Shown here: piece by piece, positions 11,368 through 23,556 of the stretch
How the letters are laid out: each line of letters opens with the position of its first letter
How positions within the stretch are numbered: the first letter of the stretch is position 1
Origin: an uncultured Pseudomonadota bacterium
GTDB lineage: Bacteria > Pseudomonadota > Alphaproteobacteria > UBA9219
Reading direction: 5' to 3'
Assembly (NCBI GenBank): GCA_903920205.1
Contig: CAIXLI010000108.1
Location: 1 to 50,506, forward strand
DNA: 50,506 nucleotides
Program-made: the position numbers and the translations under genes
Notes under the pieces: generated by a model
The model's database searches: none
Told to the model about the DNA's origin: nothing
What the model saw: only the letters and a program-made list of their open reading frames with translations

Positions 11368-12018
11368 TTAAGCTGCTTTCTTTTCATCTTCGGCACCGCC
11401 CGGGCGTTTATAAACGACTTCATCGATAAGACCAAAAGCCTTGGCTTCTTCCGCCGACATGAAATTGTCGCGTTCGACAGCCGCCGCAATTTTCTCGATC
11501 GGTTGCTTGCAATGATGAACGTAGATTTCGTTCAAACGCTGGCGCAGTTTAAGAATTTCACGCGCTTGGATTTCAATATCCGTCGCCTGCCCCTGCGCAC
11601 CGCCCGAAGGTTGGTGGATCATCACGCGGCTGTTGGGCAAGGCATAACGCTTGCCCGCTTCGCCAGCCGCCAAAAGCAAAGACCCCATCGAGCAAGCCTG
11701 CCCGATGCATACGGTCGAAACGGGCGATTTGATGTATTGCATGGTGTCATAGATGGCGAGCCCCGACGACACGACGCCGCCTGGCGAATTAATATAGAAA
11801 GAAATCTCTTTCGCCGGATTTTCCGATTCGAGGAAAAGCAACTGGGCGCAGACAAGACTGGACACGCCGTCATCGACACCGCCGACCATAAAGATGATGC
11901 GCTCTTTCAACAACCGTGAGTAGATATCGAACGAGCGTTCGCCGCGCGATGTTTGCTCGATCACCATTGGGACTAATGTGCTGAGCGTCTCAAGGGGGTG
12001 GCGTTCGGGGGTTAGCAT
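11368..12018 (-). CDS. clpP: ATP-dependent Clp protease proteolytic subunit
   Basis: [14 protein letters not shown] (catalytic Ser) and [18 protein letters not shown] (catalytic His). Confidence 0.97.
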   Translation of the reverse strand: MLTPERHPLETLSTLVPMVIEQTSRGERSFDIYSRLLKERIIFMVGGVDDGVSSLVCAQLLFLESENPAKEISFYINSPGGVVSSGLAIYDTMQYIKSPVSTVCIGQACSMGSLLLAAGEAGKRYALPNSRVMIHQPSGGAQGQATDIEIQAREILKLRQRLNEIYVHHCKQPIEKIAAAVERDNFMSAEEAKAFGLIDEVVYKRPGGAEDEKKAA

Positions 12019-12190
12019 CTTTCGGAAACTCCTGTTGAAAAAGCAGCGAGGCGGGAAACGTGGTTAATGACGGATCGACTTTAGCCCATCGGACACGGAC
12101 TACGCAAGAGATGGATAACGCAACAGACTCACTATATTATCCCCTCCACGCCGCGATTCCCTTGCGGCAAAAGCATTGAAAGGCAAGAGG

Positions 12191-12697
12191 ATGGTCGAAC
12201 ATATTATATGGTTTCTTTCGACTGCCATGGTAATTGTGACTGTGACACTTCATTACGAGGTCATGACGATCGTTTCGGATCGTATCGTGCCATGGGCACA
12301 AAGACATGTTCAGACGCGCCGCGTCGTTGCCTTTGCCATCGCGGGTCTTATGCTTGGGCATATTACCGAGATATGGGTTTTCGCCTTTATCATCAAACTA
12401 CTGGTTCACTTCCCCTCTTTCGGTTCCATTGAAGGGGATTTCAGCAACAGGTGGGAAGATTTTCTTTATCTCTCCGCCGTCAACTACACCTCCCTTGGCG
12501 ACGGCGACATTCGCCTGATCGGCCCCGCACGCGCCATCGCCGCCAGCGAAACTCTGGCTGGCGTGATGATGATCGCGTGGTCAGCCTCGTTCACCTACCT
12601 GAAAATGGAACTGATCTGGGAAAGACGCCGCGGATACATAAATGGGGAACAACCGCCCCTGCCGCCCAATATTCCGGAGAGGCGGAAGACGCCTTAA
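12191..12697 (+). CDS. Two-TM ion channel family protein with an atypical pore motif
   Basis: Hydrophobic N-terminal TMs, pore-loop-like FLYLSAVNYTSLGDGDIRLIGPARAIAASETLAGVMMIAWSASFTYL (Ion_trans_2-like). Start codon choice (12176 or 12191) is uncertain. Confidence 0.7.
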   Translation: MVEHIIWFLSTAMVIVTVTLHYEVMTIVSDRIVPWAQRHVQTRRVVAFAIAGLMLGHITEIWVFAFIIKLLVHFPSFGSIEGDFSNRWEDFLYLSAVNYTSLGDGDIRLIGPARAIAASETLAGVMMIAWSASFTYLKMELIWERRRGYINGEQPPLPPNIPERRKTP

Positions 12698-12992
12698 GGA
12701 GCGTTTGTAGTTAGGAAGGTATAAAGTCGGCTACAAGTCGAACGTACGAGCAATATACCTTTCCATTATCGGTACTAAGCGGGATGGAATGGGGCTCATT
12801 TCTTTCGCAAAGGCGGCTTGAATAGAATAATAATCTGATGCCGGAGCAATTTTTTTTGCTAAAGCATCGGCATATTCTCTCCATAATTGATTTTCCTCGC
12901 TATTCCTTGTCCCTCAAAAGAAGAAAAAGCATAGATACCCGTCATTTCCTCCGCAGTATGATTTTATGGTTAACGCAGGGAGTGTCTGCGCC

Positions 12993-14066
12993 CTATGGTT
13001 TAGCGCGGATATATTGCTTGGGCCACGTCCCATCCTCGCCCAAAGCATGGGCGGCGTGCAAAGGCCAATAGGGGTCGCGCAGCAATTCGCGGCCTAGCAA
13101 CACGGCATCGGCTTGGCGGTTGGCGATAATTTGTTCGGCTTGTTCGGCGTTGGTAATTCTGCCGACGGCACCAACGGGTATTTGAACACCCTGCCTTATC
13201 GAGTCAGAAAAAGGCACTTGATAGCCAGGACCGCTAGGGATTGTGATGCCCGGGATCAGGCCACCCGTAGAAACGTCGATGAAATCAACACCGATTTCCT
13301 TAAGCTTGGCGCAGAGCGTAACGGATTGGGCTACATCCCAACCGCCCTTCTCGACCCAATCCGTCGCTGAAATGCGAACGAAAAGGGGCAAATTTTCGGG
13401 CAAAGCATGACGCATGGCGACAGCTGTCTCCAAAACCAAACGCATGCGGTTTTCCAAACTTCCGCCGTAACGATCTTCGCGGTGGTTGGAGAGCGGCGAC
13501 AGAAATTGATGCAGCAGATAGCCATGCGCCGCGTGCAATTCAACGGCTTCATAGCCCGCCGCAACGCTTCGCGCCGTAGCAGAGGCAAAGGCCGCTATGA
13601 CGTTTTGAATCTCTTCCTCGCTCAGCACGTGAGGTGTAGGGGATTTATCATCGAACGGCACAGCAGAAGGTGCCACTACGTTCCAACCGCCCTGCTGCAC
13701 CCCTATCGCGCCCATTCCCTTCCACGGAATGCTATTGGACGCCTTGCGTCCGGCATGCGCCAGTTGAACGCAGGGCACAGCGCCGTTTTCTTTGATAAAG
13801 CGCGTCAGAGGGCGGAGTGCCTCGGCTTGTGCGTCGTTCCACAGACCGAGATCTGCGGGACTGATGCGGCCTTCTGGAAGAACCGCCGTCGCCTCTTGAA
13901 TAATGCAGGCTGCTCCGCCCGCAGCGCGGCTGCCGTAATGAACGAGTTGCCACGGGCTTGGCTTGCCGCCGTCCTCGGCGCTATACACACACATCGGCGA
14001 AACGAAGATGCGGTTCTTGAACGTCACGCCGCGTAGCGTAAGGGGGGCGAACAGGCTGTTTTTCAT
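12993..14066 (-). CDS. namA: NADH:flavin oxidoreductase / NADPH dehydrogenase (YqjM/NamA-like, Old Yellow Enzyme family)
   Basis: LFAPLTLRGVTFKNRIFVSPMCVYSAEDGGKPSPWQLVHYGSRAAGG...HAAHGYLLHQFLSPLSNHREDRYGGSLENRMRL. Confidence 0.92.
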   Translation of the reverse strand: MKNSLFAPLTLRGVTFKNRIFVSPMCVYSAEDGGKPSPWQLVHYGSRAAGGAACIIQEATAVLPEGRISPADLGLWNDAQAEALRPLTRFIKENGAVPCVQLAHAGRKASNSIPWKGMGAIGVQQGGWNVVAPSAVPFDDKSPTPHVLSEEEIQNVIAAFASATARSVAAGYEAVELHAAHGYLLHQFLSPLSNHREDRYGGSLENRMRLVLETAVAMRHALPENLPLFVRISATDWVEKGGWDVAQSVTLCAKLKEIGVDFIDVSTGGLIPGITIPSGPGYQVPFSDSIRQGVQIPVGAVGRITNAEQAEQIIANRQADAVLLGRELLRDPYWPLHAAHALGEDGTWPKQYIRAKP

Positions 14067-14137
14067 GGCGAGCCTCCATGTTGCGTAAAGAAAGCCCTCT
14101 CAAGGGGAGAGGAAGAATACCACTAAGCGCCGACAGA

Positions 14138-15781
<1,644 letters not shown>

Positions 15782-15824
15782 TTATCTTAAAATTCACTCG
15801 CCCTTCGCCCAAGTATCTTCGTCC

Positions 15825-16169
15825 TTACTTCGCCAACGGCACTTGAGGCGCAGCTGGAGTTTCGGGTGCTTTTTCTTCCGCCGCAGGAGCCGGAACCGTC
15901 GCGGGTTCAATTTGATCTATCAGGCTTTTGTTCTTGTGCTGGCTGCTGGCCATCATGCCCAGAGCAAGGCTGTTCACGATGAAAAGCGTCGCCAAAACTG
16001 CCGTCACACGCGTCAGCAGATTAGCCGAGCCTCGCGCCGTGAAAAGGCCGCCCATCGTGCTGCCGCCGCCGGTCAAACCGCCGCCGTCTTGCGCCGTGCG
16101 CTGAATCAAAATTACGGCGACCAACGCCACAGCCAGAATCAATTGAACGACAAGCAAAACATTTTGCAT
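15825..16169 (-). CDS. secG: Preprotein translocase subunit SecG
   Basis: MQNVLLVVQLILAVALVAVILIQRTAQDGGGLTGGGSTMGGLFTARGSANLLTRVTAVLATLFIVNSLAL; upstream of pyrG. Start reassigned to 16169. Confidence 0.92.
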   Translation of the reverse strand: MQNVLLVVQLILAVALVAVILIQRTAQDGGGLTGGGSTMGGLFTARGSANLLTRVTAVLATLFIVNSLALGMMASSQHKNKSLIDQIEPATVPAPAAEEKAPETPAAPQVPLAK

Positions 16170-16570
16170 CGATGGAACCCCTTGAGAAAAACCCGAAGAA
16201 AGACGAGAACAAGCAACAGCCAAACCGAACCAGACGCAAGCCCGGAAACGCGCGAACCGAACGAACAGGCTCGACGATGCAGGACTTAGTTTTTGGCTGG
16301 AACAATTTAATAGAGGATTGCCGCGAAAAAGGAAAGCGTTCTGGGGGACTTCCAAAGAAATTCTGCTCCCCCTTCGTCATTCTGTTGAAAGCAGGAATTC
16401 TGAGGCAAACAGCCACAAAGCAAAAAGAAAACACTATGATTCAAGAGATCAGTCGCTGGAACGAAGAAGGCGGACAAATCCGCCCCTAAAGAAACACAAA
16501 TAACTTTAAAAACAATACGTTACACGATTTTGCTAATAAAAAACATTGCATCTTGGCAGCGCGCCTTTAA

Positions 16571-16918
16571 TCATTCGACCACGCGGTTTTCGAACGGCAC
16601 GCCTTTGGCAACCAGCATTCTTTGAAAATCACCCGATTGCACCATTTCACGCATAATATCACTGCCGCCTATAAATTCTCCTTTGACATAAAGCTGGGGC
16701 AGCGTGGGCCATGTGCTGAAATCCTTAATGCCCTGATGCAGGCTAGGATCGACGAGAACATCAATGCTTTTGAAATTCACACCCAGCATCGACAGAATCT
16801 GAACGGCTTGCGCCGAAAACCCGCATTGCGGGAAAATGGGCGAACCCTTCATATATAAAACAACATCGTTCGAAGAAACTTCAGAATGGATGCGTTCGGC
16901 AACTGCTGGATTAATCAT
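16571..16918 (-). CDS. grxD: Monothiol glutaredoxin, Grx4 family
   Basis: VVLYMKGSPIFPQCGFSAQAVQIL...TWPTLPQLYVKGEFIGGSDIMREM. RBS GAAGGAG upstream of the reassigned start at 16918. Confidence 0.95.
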   Translation of the reverse strand: MINPAVAERIHSEVSSNDVVLYMKGSPIFPQCGFSAQAVQILSMLGVNFKSIDVLVDPSLHQGIKDFSTWPTLPQLYVKGEFIGGSDIMREMVQSGDFQRMLVAKGVPFENRVVE

Positions 16919-17060
16919 AAAAAAATCTCCTTCATTGGAGATGGCATTATGCCTTCCCCGCACGCGGGAGAGAAGCAAAATCGCAGCCGTTCTTGACAAG
17001 AAGCGAAACTGTTTTCTACCTTAAGAAAGTCGCCCCCATCCTTGGAAGGATTCAGATATT

Positions 17061-17312
17061 ATGTTCCATCCTGACACGCCTCCGCCTTCACAATTCCATC
17101 ACAAAAAGACTCCTTTAGGCAAGAAGCTAGATGAGGAGGAGGACCAAACTTCTTGGGTTGGAAAAGTTTTTGCATGGCTATTTATTATCATCGGGCTAGC
17201 CGCCATCGTCACGATGGTCGTCCGAGCCCCCAAGGGGAAACATCTTGTTTGCGCAAATCCCGTGATCGGGAAGGCCTCACTTACCACCTTTGGCACATGC
17301 ACCAAAGAATAA
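17061..17312 (+). CDS. Small single-TM hypothetical protein
   Basis: 83 aa with a clear TM (VFAWLFIIIGLAAIVTMVV) and two Cys in the C-terminal part. Lies opposite in strand between grxD and bolA. Confidence 0.5.
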   Translation: MFHPDTPPPSQFHHKKTPLGKKLDEEEDQTSWVGKVFAWLFIIIGLAAIVTMVVRAPKGKHLVCANPVIGKASLTTFGTCTKE

Positions 17313-17315
17313 GGG

Positions 17316-17555
17316 CTAGGATTTCTGTGGAATAGCCGTGGTCAATACCAACGCCCGCAAAACGCCCCCCACGCGCCCCTGCAATGCGGCATAGACCATT
17401 TGATGCTGCTGGACCAAGGTTTTGCCAACAAAGGCGCGGCTTTCGACATAGGCCTGAAAATGGTCGCCGTCGCCGCGCAGGTCTTTAAGCTCCACCACGG
17501 CGTCGGGCAAAGCTTCCTTAATCAGGCGCAAAATTTCCGCTTCGGTCATCGGCAT
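17316..17555 (-). CDS. bolA: BolA family protein
   Basis: AEILRLIKEALPDAVVELKDLRGDGDHFQAYVESRAFVGKTLVQQHQMVYAALQGRVGGVLRALVLTTAIP. Confidence 0.93.
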   Translation of the reverse strand: MPMTEAEILRLIKEALPDAVVELKDLRGDGDHFQAYVESRAFVGKTLVQQHQMVYAALQGRVGGVLRALVLTTAIPQKS

Positions 17556-17566
17556 TGTTGTTTCCT

Positions 17567-18406
17567 TTATTTATAGGCCGGAGCAACCCGACGATATTCG
17601 TTCGACTGCTGTTCGTAAGACGCTATCGTTTTTTCGATGAAACCCTCGTTGTGCAAGGAGCGAAGGGCATTATCAAGCATCTCAGCCATACGGGCCTCGC
17701 CCATCTTCATAGTAAAAACATTGGCAAAAAGACGTGCGGGACGATCCGGCGTCAAATTCTTCAACGTCCCCGGGTTGTTTTGCTCGAAAGCGACGACTTG
17801 CGCTGCCTCAGAAAAAGTCACATCCGCCTTACGGGTCGTCAACGCCAGCAACAATTGCGAGAAATCGGTAAGCTCGGGCAAAGAGTATGTTTTTGCTTTC
17901 GGATAATCGTCCCGTGCAATGATCGTGGTCAGCCCGCCGTCAATCGTTGCGATAGTCATTGTATCCGTATTAAGCGCTCCCAAATTTTCGGAAAACCGCA
18001 CATCGTCGGAGCGCGCGTAAGCATTAATACTTGTAAAATAAAGCGGGATCGAGAACTGCGCCACCTTGCCGCGCGTCGGTTCTGCCCAGATACTTGTGCA
18101 TAGAAGATCGTAGCGCTCCGTATTAAGCCCTTCAATCATCGACCCTGTACCAACCTCTTCAACCCACTCGATTTTCAAACCAAGATCGTGCCCAAGGCGC
18201 GTCATAATGTCATAGGAAATACCAGAAAATTTCCCCGACGCTGCGTCTTTAATCAAGTTCGGTGGATAAACAATGTAGCCACAGCGCAAAGTTTGCGTCG
18301 CCATAATGCGATCATAAACTGAAACAGTTCTCGTCTCGATTTGAGTCGGCTTACAACCAGCAAGCGCAAGAAGAATCAAACAACCAAGAACGAGAAACAT
18401 TCGCAT
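17567..18406 (-). CDS. SBP_bac_3-family periplasmic solute-binding-like lipoprotein (paralog F)
   Basis: Start reassigned to 18406: MRMFLVLGCLILLALAGCKPTQ has a lipobox (LAGC). VYDRIMATQTLRCGYIVYPPNLIKDAASGKFSGISYDIMTRLGHDLGLKIEWVEEVGTGSMIEGLNTERYDLLCTSIW is shared with five paralogs in this window. Confidence 0.88.
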   Translation of the reverse strand: MRMFLVLGCLILLALAGCKPTQIETRTVSVYDRIMATQTLRCGYIVYPPNLIKDAASGKFSGISYDIMTRLGHDLGLKIEWVEEVGTGSMIEGLNTERYDLLCTSIWAEPTRGKVAQFSIPLYFTSINAYARSDDVRFSENLGALNTDTMTIATIDGGLTTIIARDDYPKAKTYSLPELTDFSQLLLALTTRKADVTFSEAAQVVAFEQNNPGTLKNLTPDRPARLFANVFTMKMGEARMAEMLDNALRSLHNEGFIEKTIASYEQQSNEYRRVAPAYK

Positions 18407-18419
18407 AGGAAGCCCTTTC

Positions 18420-20630
18420 TTAGCTGGCCATATACTCCGGCAAAAACGCTTCATGCGCGTGACGCAGTGCATCAACAGCAACGCTGCCAACACCTTCCAA
18501 CTTGACCTTATCGCCGCTGGTCTGACCTAGCCTGGTCAAAGGTACGCCCGCCGCTTTGGCTTTTTCGACGACCGAATCGGGGGTCTTCGTCGCGATAACA
18601 TAGCGGCCCTGATCTTCGCCAAACCAGAAGGACGCGTCGCCCCCCTGCACCAACGTAACGCCCACCCCCTTCGCCATCGCCATTTCCGCCAATGCGACAA
18701 GTAGGCCGCCATCAGAAACATCGTGACATGCGGAAACAAGCCGTGCATCGATCAAGGCGCGAACAAATTCCCCGTGTTTGCGCTCAACAGCCAGATTGAC
18801 TGGCGGCGGCGCACCTTCTTCTTTGCCGAAGATTTCGCGCAAATAAAGCGATTGCCCGATATGCCCCTTGGTTTCGCCGAGCATAAACACGGTTTCGCCT
18901 TCGCTCCTGAAAGCGATGCCGACCGCCTTAGTCACATCCTGCATCAAGCCGACGCCGCCGATAGCAGGCGCAGGTAAAATCGGACTGCCATTGGTTTCGT
19001 TGTAAAGACTGCAATTACCCGACACGACAGGATAGTCGAGGGCGATACATGCCGCCGCGATGCCCTTCACCGCTCCTACAAATTGCCCCATGATGCGCGG
19101 CTTTTCGGGATTACCGAAATTCATATTGTCGGTGATTGCCAAAGGCTTTGCCCCCACAGCGCAGATATTGCGCCATGTTTCCACAACCGCTTGCATCCCA
19201 CCTATAACAGGATCGGCCGCGCAGTAACGCGGCGAGCAATCAACCGTCATCGCCAAGGCTTTAACGCTGTCGTCCAGACGAACAACGGCAGCGTCGCCCC
19301 CAGGGCCTTGCGCGGTATTGGCGCGGACAAGGCTGTCATATTGCTCCCATATCCAGCGGCGCGAGCACAAATCAGGCGTGGCCACGAGCTTGCCAAGAAC
19401 ATCCAGAGCGGTTTTGCCGTTCGGCAGCGGATAGGCCGAGGCCAAAACTTCGGCTTGCGGCGGAGTCGGCTCCCACGGACGGTTATAAACGGGCGATTGC
19501 TCAACCAGAGGTGCTACGACAATATCTATTTCCTTCAACCCGTGGCGCGTGCACACAATGCGCCCCGTATCGGTCAAAGCGCCAATCACGGCAAAATCCA
19601 ATTCCCATTTCTTAAAGATTTTTTCGGCTTCGGCCTCGCGTCCGGGCTTCAGGACGATCAACATGCGCTCCTGACTTTCGGAGAGCATAATTTCATAAGC
19701 GCTCATCCCCTCTTCGCGCAGAGGAACCTTATCCAGATTGACTTCAATACCGAGACCGCCCTTGGACGCCATTTCGACGGCGGACGAGGTCAAGCCCGCC
19801 GCGCCCATATCTTGAATCGCGATAATCGCGTCGGTCGCCATCAGTTCCAGACACGCTTCCAGCACCAGCTTTTCCGTGAACGGGTCGCCGACTTGAACAG
19901 TGGGACGCTTGCTGTCGGAATCTTCATTGAATTCGCCCGAGGCCATAGTCGCGCCTTTAATCCCGTCGCGTCCCGTTTTCGAACCGACATAGACCACAGG
20001 ATTCCCAACGCCCGCCGCAGCAGAATAGAAAATATTGTTCGCATCCGCCACGCCGACCGTCATCGCGTTGACGAGGATGTTGCCGTTATAGCTGGCATGG
20101 AAATTTGTTTCGCCGCCAACAGTAGGCACGCCCATGCAATTCCCGTAGCCGCCGATGCCGGATACGACCCCCGCGACCAAGGACTTTGTTTTCGGATGAG
20201 AAACATCGCCGAAACGCAAAGCGTTCAGATTGGCAACAGGCCTTGCGCCCATCGTAAAGACGTCGCGCATAATGCCGCCCACGCCCGTCGCGGCACCCTG
20301 GTAAGGTTCGATGTAGGACGGATGGTTATGACTTTCCATCTTAAAAATAGCAGCCTGCCCATCGCCAATATCGATCACGCCCGCGTTTTCGCCCGGGCCG
20401 CAAATGACATGCGGAGCCTTGGTCGGTAATTGTTTGAGCCAAACGCGAGTCGATTTATACGAACAATGCTCCGACCACATAGCAGCCGCCACCCCGAATT
20501 CCGCCAAGGTCGGCTCGCGCCCCAAGACGCCGAGCAGAACCTGATATTCCTCTTGCGACATGCCATGTTCGGCAAGCAACTGATCGACGGGCGTTTTTTC
20601 TTGGGAGATTGTTTTTACGGCGGTGGTCAT
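18420..20630 (-). CDS. purL: Phosphoribosylformylglycinamidine synthase subunit PurL
   Basis: 736 aa. [32 protein letters not shown] and other PurL motifs ([31 protein letters not shown]). Confidence 0.98.
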   Translation of the reverse strand: MTTAVKTISQEKTPVDQLLAEHGMSQEEYQVLLGVLGREPTLAEFGVAAAMWSEHCSYKSTRVWLKQLPTKAPHVICGPGENAGVIDIGDGQAAIFKMESHNHPSYIEPYQGAATGVGGIMRDVFTMGARPVANLNALRFGDVSHPKTKSLVAGVVSGIGGYGNCMGVPTVGGETNFHASYNGNILVNAMTVGVADANNIFYSAAAGVGNPVVYVGSKTGRDGIKGATMASGEFNEDSDSKRPTVQVGDPFTEKLVLEACLELMATDAIIAIQDMGAAGLTSSAVEMASKGGLGIEVNLDKVPLREEGMSAYEIMLSESQERMLIVLKPGREAEAEKIFKKWELDFAVIGALTDTGRIVCTRHGLKEIDIVVAPLVEQSPVYNRPWEPTPPQAEVLASAYPLPNGKTALDVLGKLVATPDLCSRRWIWEQYDSLVRANTAQGPGGDAAVVRLDDSVKALAMTVDCSPRYCAADPVIGGMQAVVETWRNICAVGAKPLAITDNMNFGNPEKPRIMGQFVGAVKGIAAACIALDYPVVSGNCSLYNETNGSPILPAPAIGGVGLMQDVTKAVGIAFRSEGETVFMLGETKGHIGQSLYLREIFGKEEGAPPPVNLAVERKHGEFVRALIDARLVSACHDVSDGGLLVALAEMAMAKGVGVTLVQGGDASFWFGEDQGRYVIATKTPDSVVEKAKAAGVPLTRLGQTSGDKVKLEGVGSVAVDALRHAHEAFLPEYMAS

Positions 20631-20674
20631 GAAAGCTCCTTAATGTTCGCGGGCTTTTATAACCGAAAATCAGC

Positions 20675-21382
20675 TTAAATGTCGAAAAAAACATCGCCCG
20701 TAGTGATAGATTTTTCAGTTCCGTCCGCCAAAAGCAGGCGCAAAGCGCCGTTCTCGTCCAAATCTACGAATTGCCCGTGAATTTCGCCCTGATCAAGTCG
20801 CACGCGCACAGCCCCTTGACGCGCCCGAGCCAGCCAAGCGGCACGAACGGGTGCAAAACCCTCGGCCTTCATCCGGTCGTACCACACGCCGAACGCCTTA
20901 AGAATATTGGTTAATATGTCCTCAAGCGGCGGGATTTCTGCCTGTTCCACGCTCAGGCTGGTGGCGGGATAAAGGGGGTTTTCGGGGCTATGCAGGACAT
21001 TCAGCCCCATGCCAACTACCAGAAAATCCTCGCCCGATTCGAGCAATATGCCACTTATTTTCTTGCCCCCCACCAAAACATCGTTGGGCCATTTAAGTTC
21101 AACCAAAGAATGGGGAAGAAACCCGCCTACGCAATCATAAATCGCCAACGCCGCAACAAAGCTATAACGCCCCCATTCGCGCCGAGCCGTAGGAGGGCGC
21201 AACACAACTGACGCATAAAGATTCCCCGCCGGAGATTCCCATTGCCGCCCCTGCCGCCCCCGCCCCACATTTTGTTCCAAAGCCCAGATCACCAAGCCTT
21301 CGGCGGCTCCGACCTCGGCCGCCAATTTTGCATCGTCGTTGGTGCTGGCGGTGATTGGAAGGCGGCGAATGTCAAAATGCAT
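20675..21382 (-). CDS. birA: Biotin--[acetyl-CoA-carboxylase] ligase
   Basis: QNVGRGRQGRQWESPAGNLYASVVL and KWPNDVLVGGKKISGILLES. Start reassigned to 21382 (TAATG overlap with the HAD gene). Confidence 0.93.
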   Translation of the reverse strand: MHFDIRRLPITASTNDDAKLAAEVGAAEGLVIWALEQNVGRGRQGRQWESPAGNLYASVVLRPPTARREWGRYSFVAALAIYDCVGGFLPHSLVELKWPNDVLVGGKKISGILLESGEDFLVVGMGLNVLHSPENPLYPATSLSVEQAEIPPLEDILTNILKAFGVWYDRMKAEGFAPVRAAWLARARQGAVRVRLDQGEIHGQFVDLDENGALRLLLADGTEKSITTGDVFFDI

Positions 21383-22056
21383 TAGGCGACCATCTTTCCA
21401 TCGCAAAAATCGCGCACGACAGCGGGCAATTCGCGCATATCCGCAATGATGCGATTGGCGCCCCTCAATTTCTCGGCATGTTCCGGCAAGCAATGACCTC
21501 CGCCGACAAAACCGACAACCTTCATCTGCGCCGCCAGCGCCGCGTTAACGCCATGAACGCTGTCTTCGATGACAAGGCAGTCTTTTGGATCGACGCCCAT
21601 TTGTTGAGCGGCAAACAGAAAAATATCCGGCGCCGGCTTTCCACGGGGAACACTCTCTGAAGAAAATATATTTGACCCGAAATACTCGTATAAATTCGTC
21701 GTGCGCAAGGCAATTTCAAGGGTCGGAAGAGGCGAGCCCGAAGCGACGCAACGTTGGATTTGCGGTAACTGGCTTAACGCTTCGGCAACATAAGGGATCG
21801 CTTTTAATTGTGTGGCGAAGGCTTCATTTTTTCTGTGCGCCATTTCCTTATCCACATCGGGGGAAAGGGGCCGACCCAATTCCTGTTCCCATGCAATATA
21901 GAGATTTTTTAGACCGCCACCAGAAAAACGGCGATGGTGAGACCAGAGATCACGATTAATCCCTAGCATTTCTCTTCCAATATCCGATTCAATTTGAGCG
22001 TGAAAAATTTCGGAATCAACCAAAACTCCGTCACAATCGAAAATAAGTAACGTCAT
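21382..22056 (-). CDS. HAD family hydrolase (beta-phosphoglucomutase-like)
   Basis: MTLLIFDCDGVLVDSE and CLVIEDSVHGVNAALAAQMKVVGFVGG. Confidence 0.93.
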   Translation of the reverse strand: MTLLIFDCDGVLVDSEIFHAQIESDIGREMLGINRDLWSHHRRFSGGGLKNLYIAWEQELGRPLSPDVDKEMAHRKNEAFATQLKAIPYVAEALSQLPQIQRCVASGSPLPTLEIALRTTNLYEYFGSNIFSSESVPRGKPAPDIFLFAAQQMGVDPKDCLVIEDSVHGVNAALAAQMKVVGFVGGGHCLPEHAEKLRGANRIIADMRELPAVVRDFCDGKMVA

Positions 22057-22089
22057 GGCTTCTCCTAAAAATCTTTCCTCAGATAGTCT

Positions 22090-23556
22090 TTACCCCAACA
22101 ATCCACGCGCAGCTTTCAATGCGCCTTCGATCAGCGGCGACGGAGCGAGCGTAATACCGATCATGGCAAGGGACGAAAGCCCCAATACCGCCTTCACGCC
22201 CCAATCCGGCAAAGGATCAAGAGCTCCCACGAGTTCATCAAAATACATGACCTTAATGATGCGCAAATAATAAAATGCCGCCACGACGCTGCTCAACACG
22301 CCGATAATCGCCAGCGGCAACAATCCCGCCTTCACGGCTGCAAGGAACATAAAATATTTGCCGAAGAATCCCGCCAAGGGCGGCACGCCAGCCAGCGAAA
22401 ACATCAAAACCGTCATCGCCAAAGCGATCACGGGATTGGTTTTGGACAGGCCGGAAAAATCCGTAATCGCTTCGACCGCTTTCCCGCCGCGCCGCAAACA
22501 CAACAAAACCGCAAAAGCGCCCAGCGTGTTCAAAGCATAAATCGTAAAATAGATCAAAATCGCCTGAACGCCAGACTTGCCGCCGACGACAAGCCCCACC
22601 AGCAAGTACCCGATTGTAGTGATGGAACTATAAGCCAAGAGCCGCTTGACATTCGTCTGCGCAAGCCCTGCAAACGCGCCCCACAACATAGAGGCTATCG
22701 AGATAAACACGATCACCTGATGCCACTGTGCCGTAAGACCGCTCATCGGCTCCAGCAAAAAGCGAGTCAACAAAGCCAAGGCCGCAAGTTTTGGCGCGGA
22801 GGCGAAAAAAGCGGTAACGGGGGTCGGCGCACCTTCATAAACATCGGGTGCCCACATATGAAACGGCACGCCCGAGACTTTAAACGCCAGCGCGGCACAA
22901 ACAAAAACCATGCCGACGACAATGCCAGGATGCGCATGCGCCTGATCGCGCAAGGAGAAAGCCAGCGACACAAAATCCGTCGTTCCCGCAAAACCGTAAA
23001 GCAGTGAAATACCATAAAGCAATATCCCCGACGATAACGCGCCGAGAACAAAATACTTCAACCCCGCCTCGCTCGACCGCGCATCGTCGCGCTTGAACGC
23101 CGCCAGAACGTAAAGCGACAGGCTTTGTAATTCCAGCCCAACATAAAGCGCAAGCAAATCGCTTGCCGATACCATCAGCATCATGCCCAAAGTCGCAAAA
23201 AGGATCAGGACAGGATATTCGGGGCGGGCATCGCCGTCTTTTTCAAACGCACTCCACGACAACAAAATCGACAGCGAAGACGCGGCAAGGATAATCGCTT
23301 TGACAAAACGCGCAAAGCCGTCATCCACGAATTGCGTGCCAAAGGCAAAAACCGGCATCGCCCCGTTCAGAAGATGGCTAAGGCGTTCGGGGCAAAACAG
23401 GGTTCCTCCAGCAAGAGCAAAGGCCGCGATCGCCAGAAGGCCAATATGCCTCGTGACACGGGCTCCGCATGCGGCGGCTGCCACCAAAGAGACAAGCCCG
23501 ACAACCGCGACTTCGATTTCTGGCATCGCCACCATGAGGGATTGAGAATTAATCAT
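22090..23556 (-). CDS. nuoN: NADH-quinone oxidoreductase subunit N
   Basis: Antiporter-type subunit (FKVSGVPFHMWAPDVYEGAPTPVTAFFASAPKLAAL) last in the nuo order. Start reassigned to MINSQSLMVAMPEIEV, overlapping the nuoM stop. Confidence 0.96.
   Translation of the reverse strand: MINSQSLMVAMPEIEVAVVGLVSLVAAAACGARVTRHIGLLAIAAFALAGGTLFCPERLSHLLNGAMPVFAFGTQFVDDGFARFVKAIILAASSLSILLSWSAFEKDGDARPEYPVLILFATLGMMLMVSASDLLALYVGLELQSLSLYVLAAFKRDDARSSEAGLKYFVLGALSSGILLYGISLLYGFAGTTDFVSLAFSLRDQAHAHPGIVVGMVFVCAALAFKVSGVPFHMWAPDVYEGAPTPVTAFFASAPKLAALALLTRFLLEPMSGLTAQWHQVIVFISIASMLWGAFAGLAQTNVKRLLAYSSITTIGYLLVGLVVGGKSGVQAILIYFTIYALNTLGAFAVLLCLRRGGKAVEAITDFSGLSKTNPVIALAMTVLMFSLAGVPPLAGFFGKYFMFLAAVKAGLLPLAIIGVLSSVVAAFYYLRIIKVMYFDELVGALDPLPDWGVKAVLGLSSLAMIGITLAPSPLIEGALKAARGLLG

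Noticed and set aside
12838-13071. 77-aa plus-strand ORF in the region between the ion channel and the OYE gene
   Set aside because: Overlaps the 3' end of namA, with no RBS or recognisable domain; the interval was left uncalled.
19083-20429. 448-aa plus-strand ORF
   Set aside because: Fully antisense to purL, with low-complexity basic composition; no independent support.
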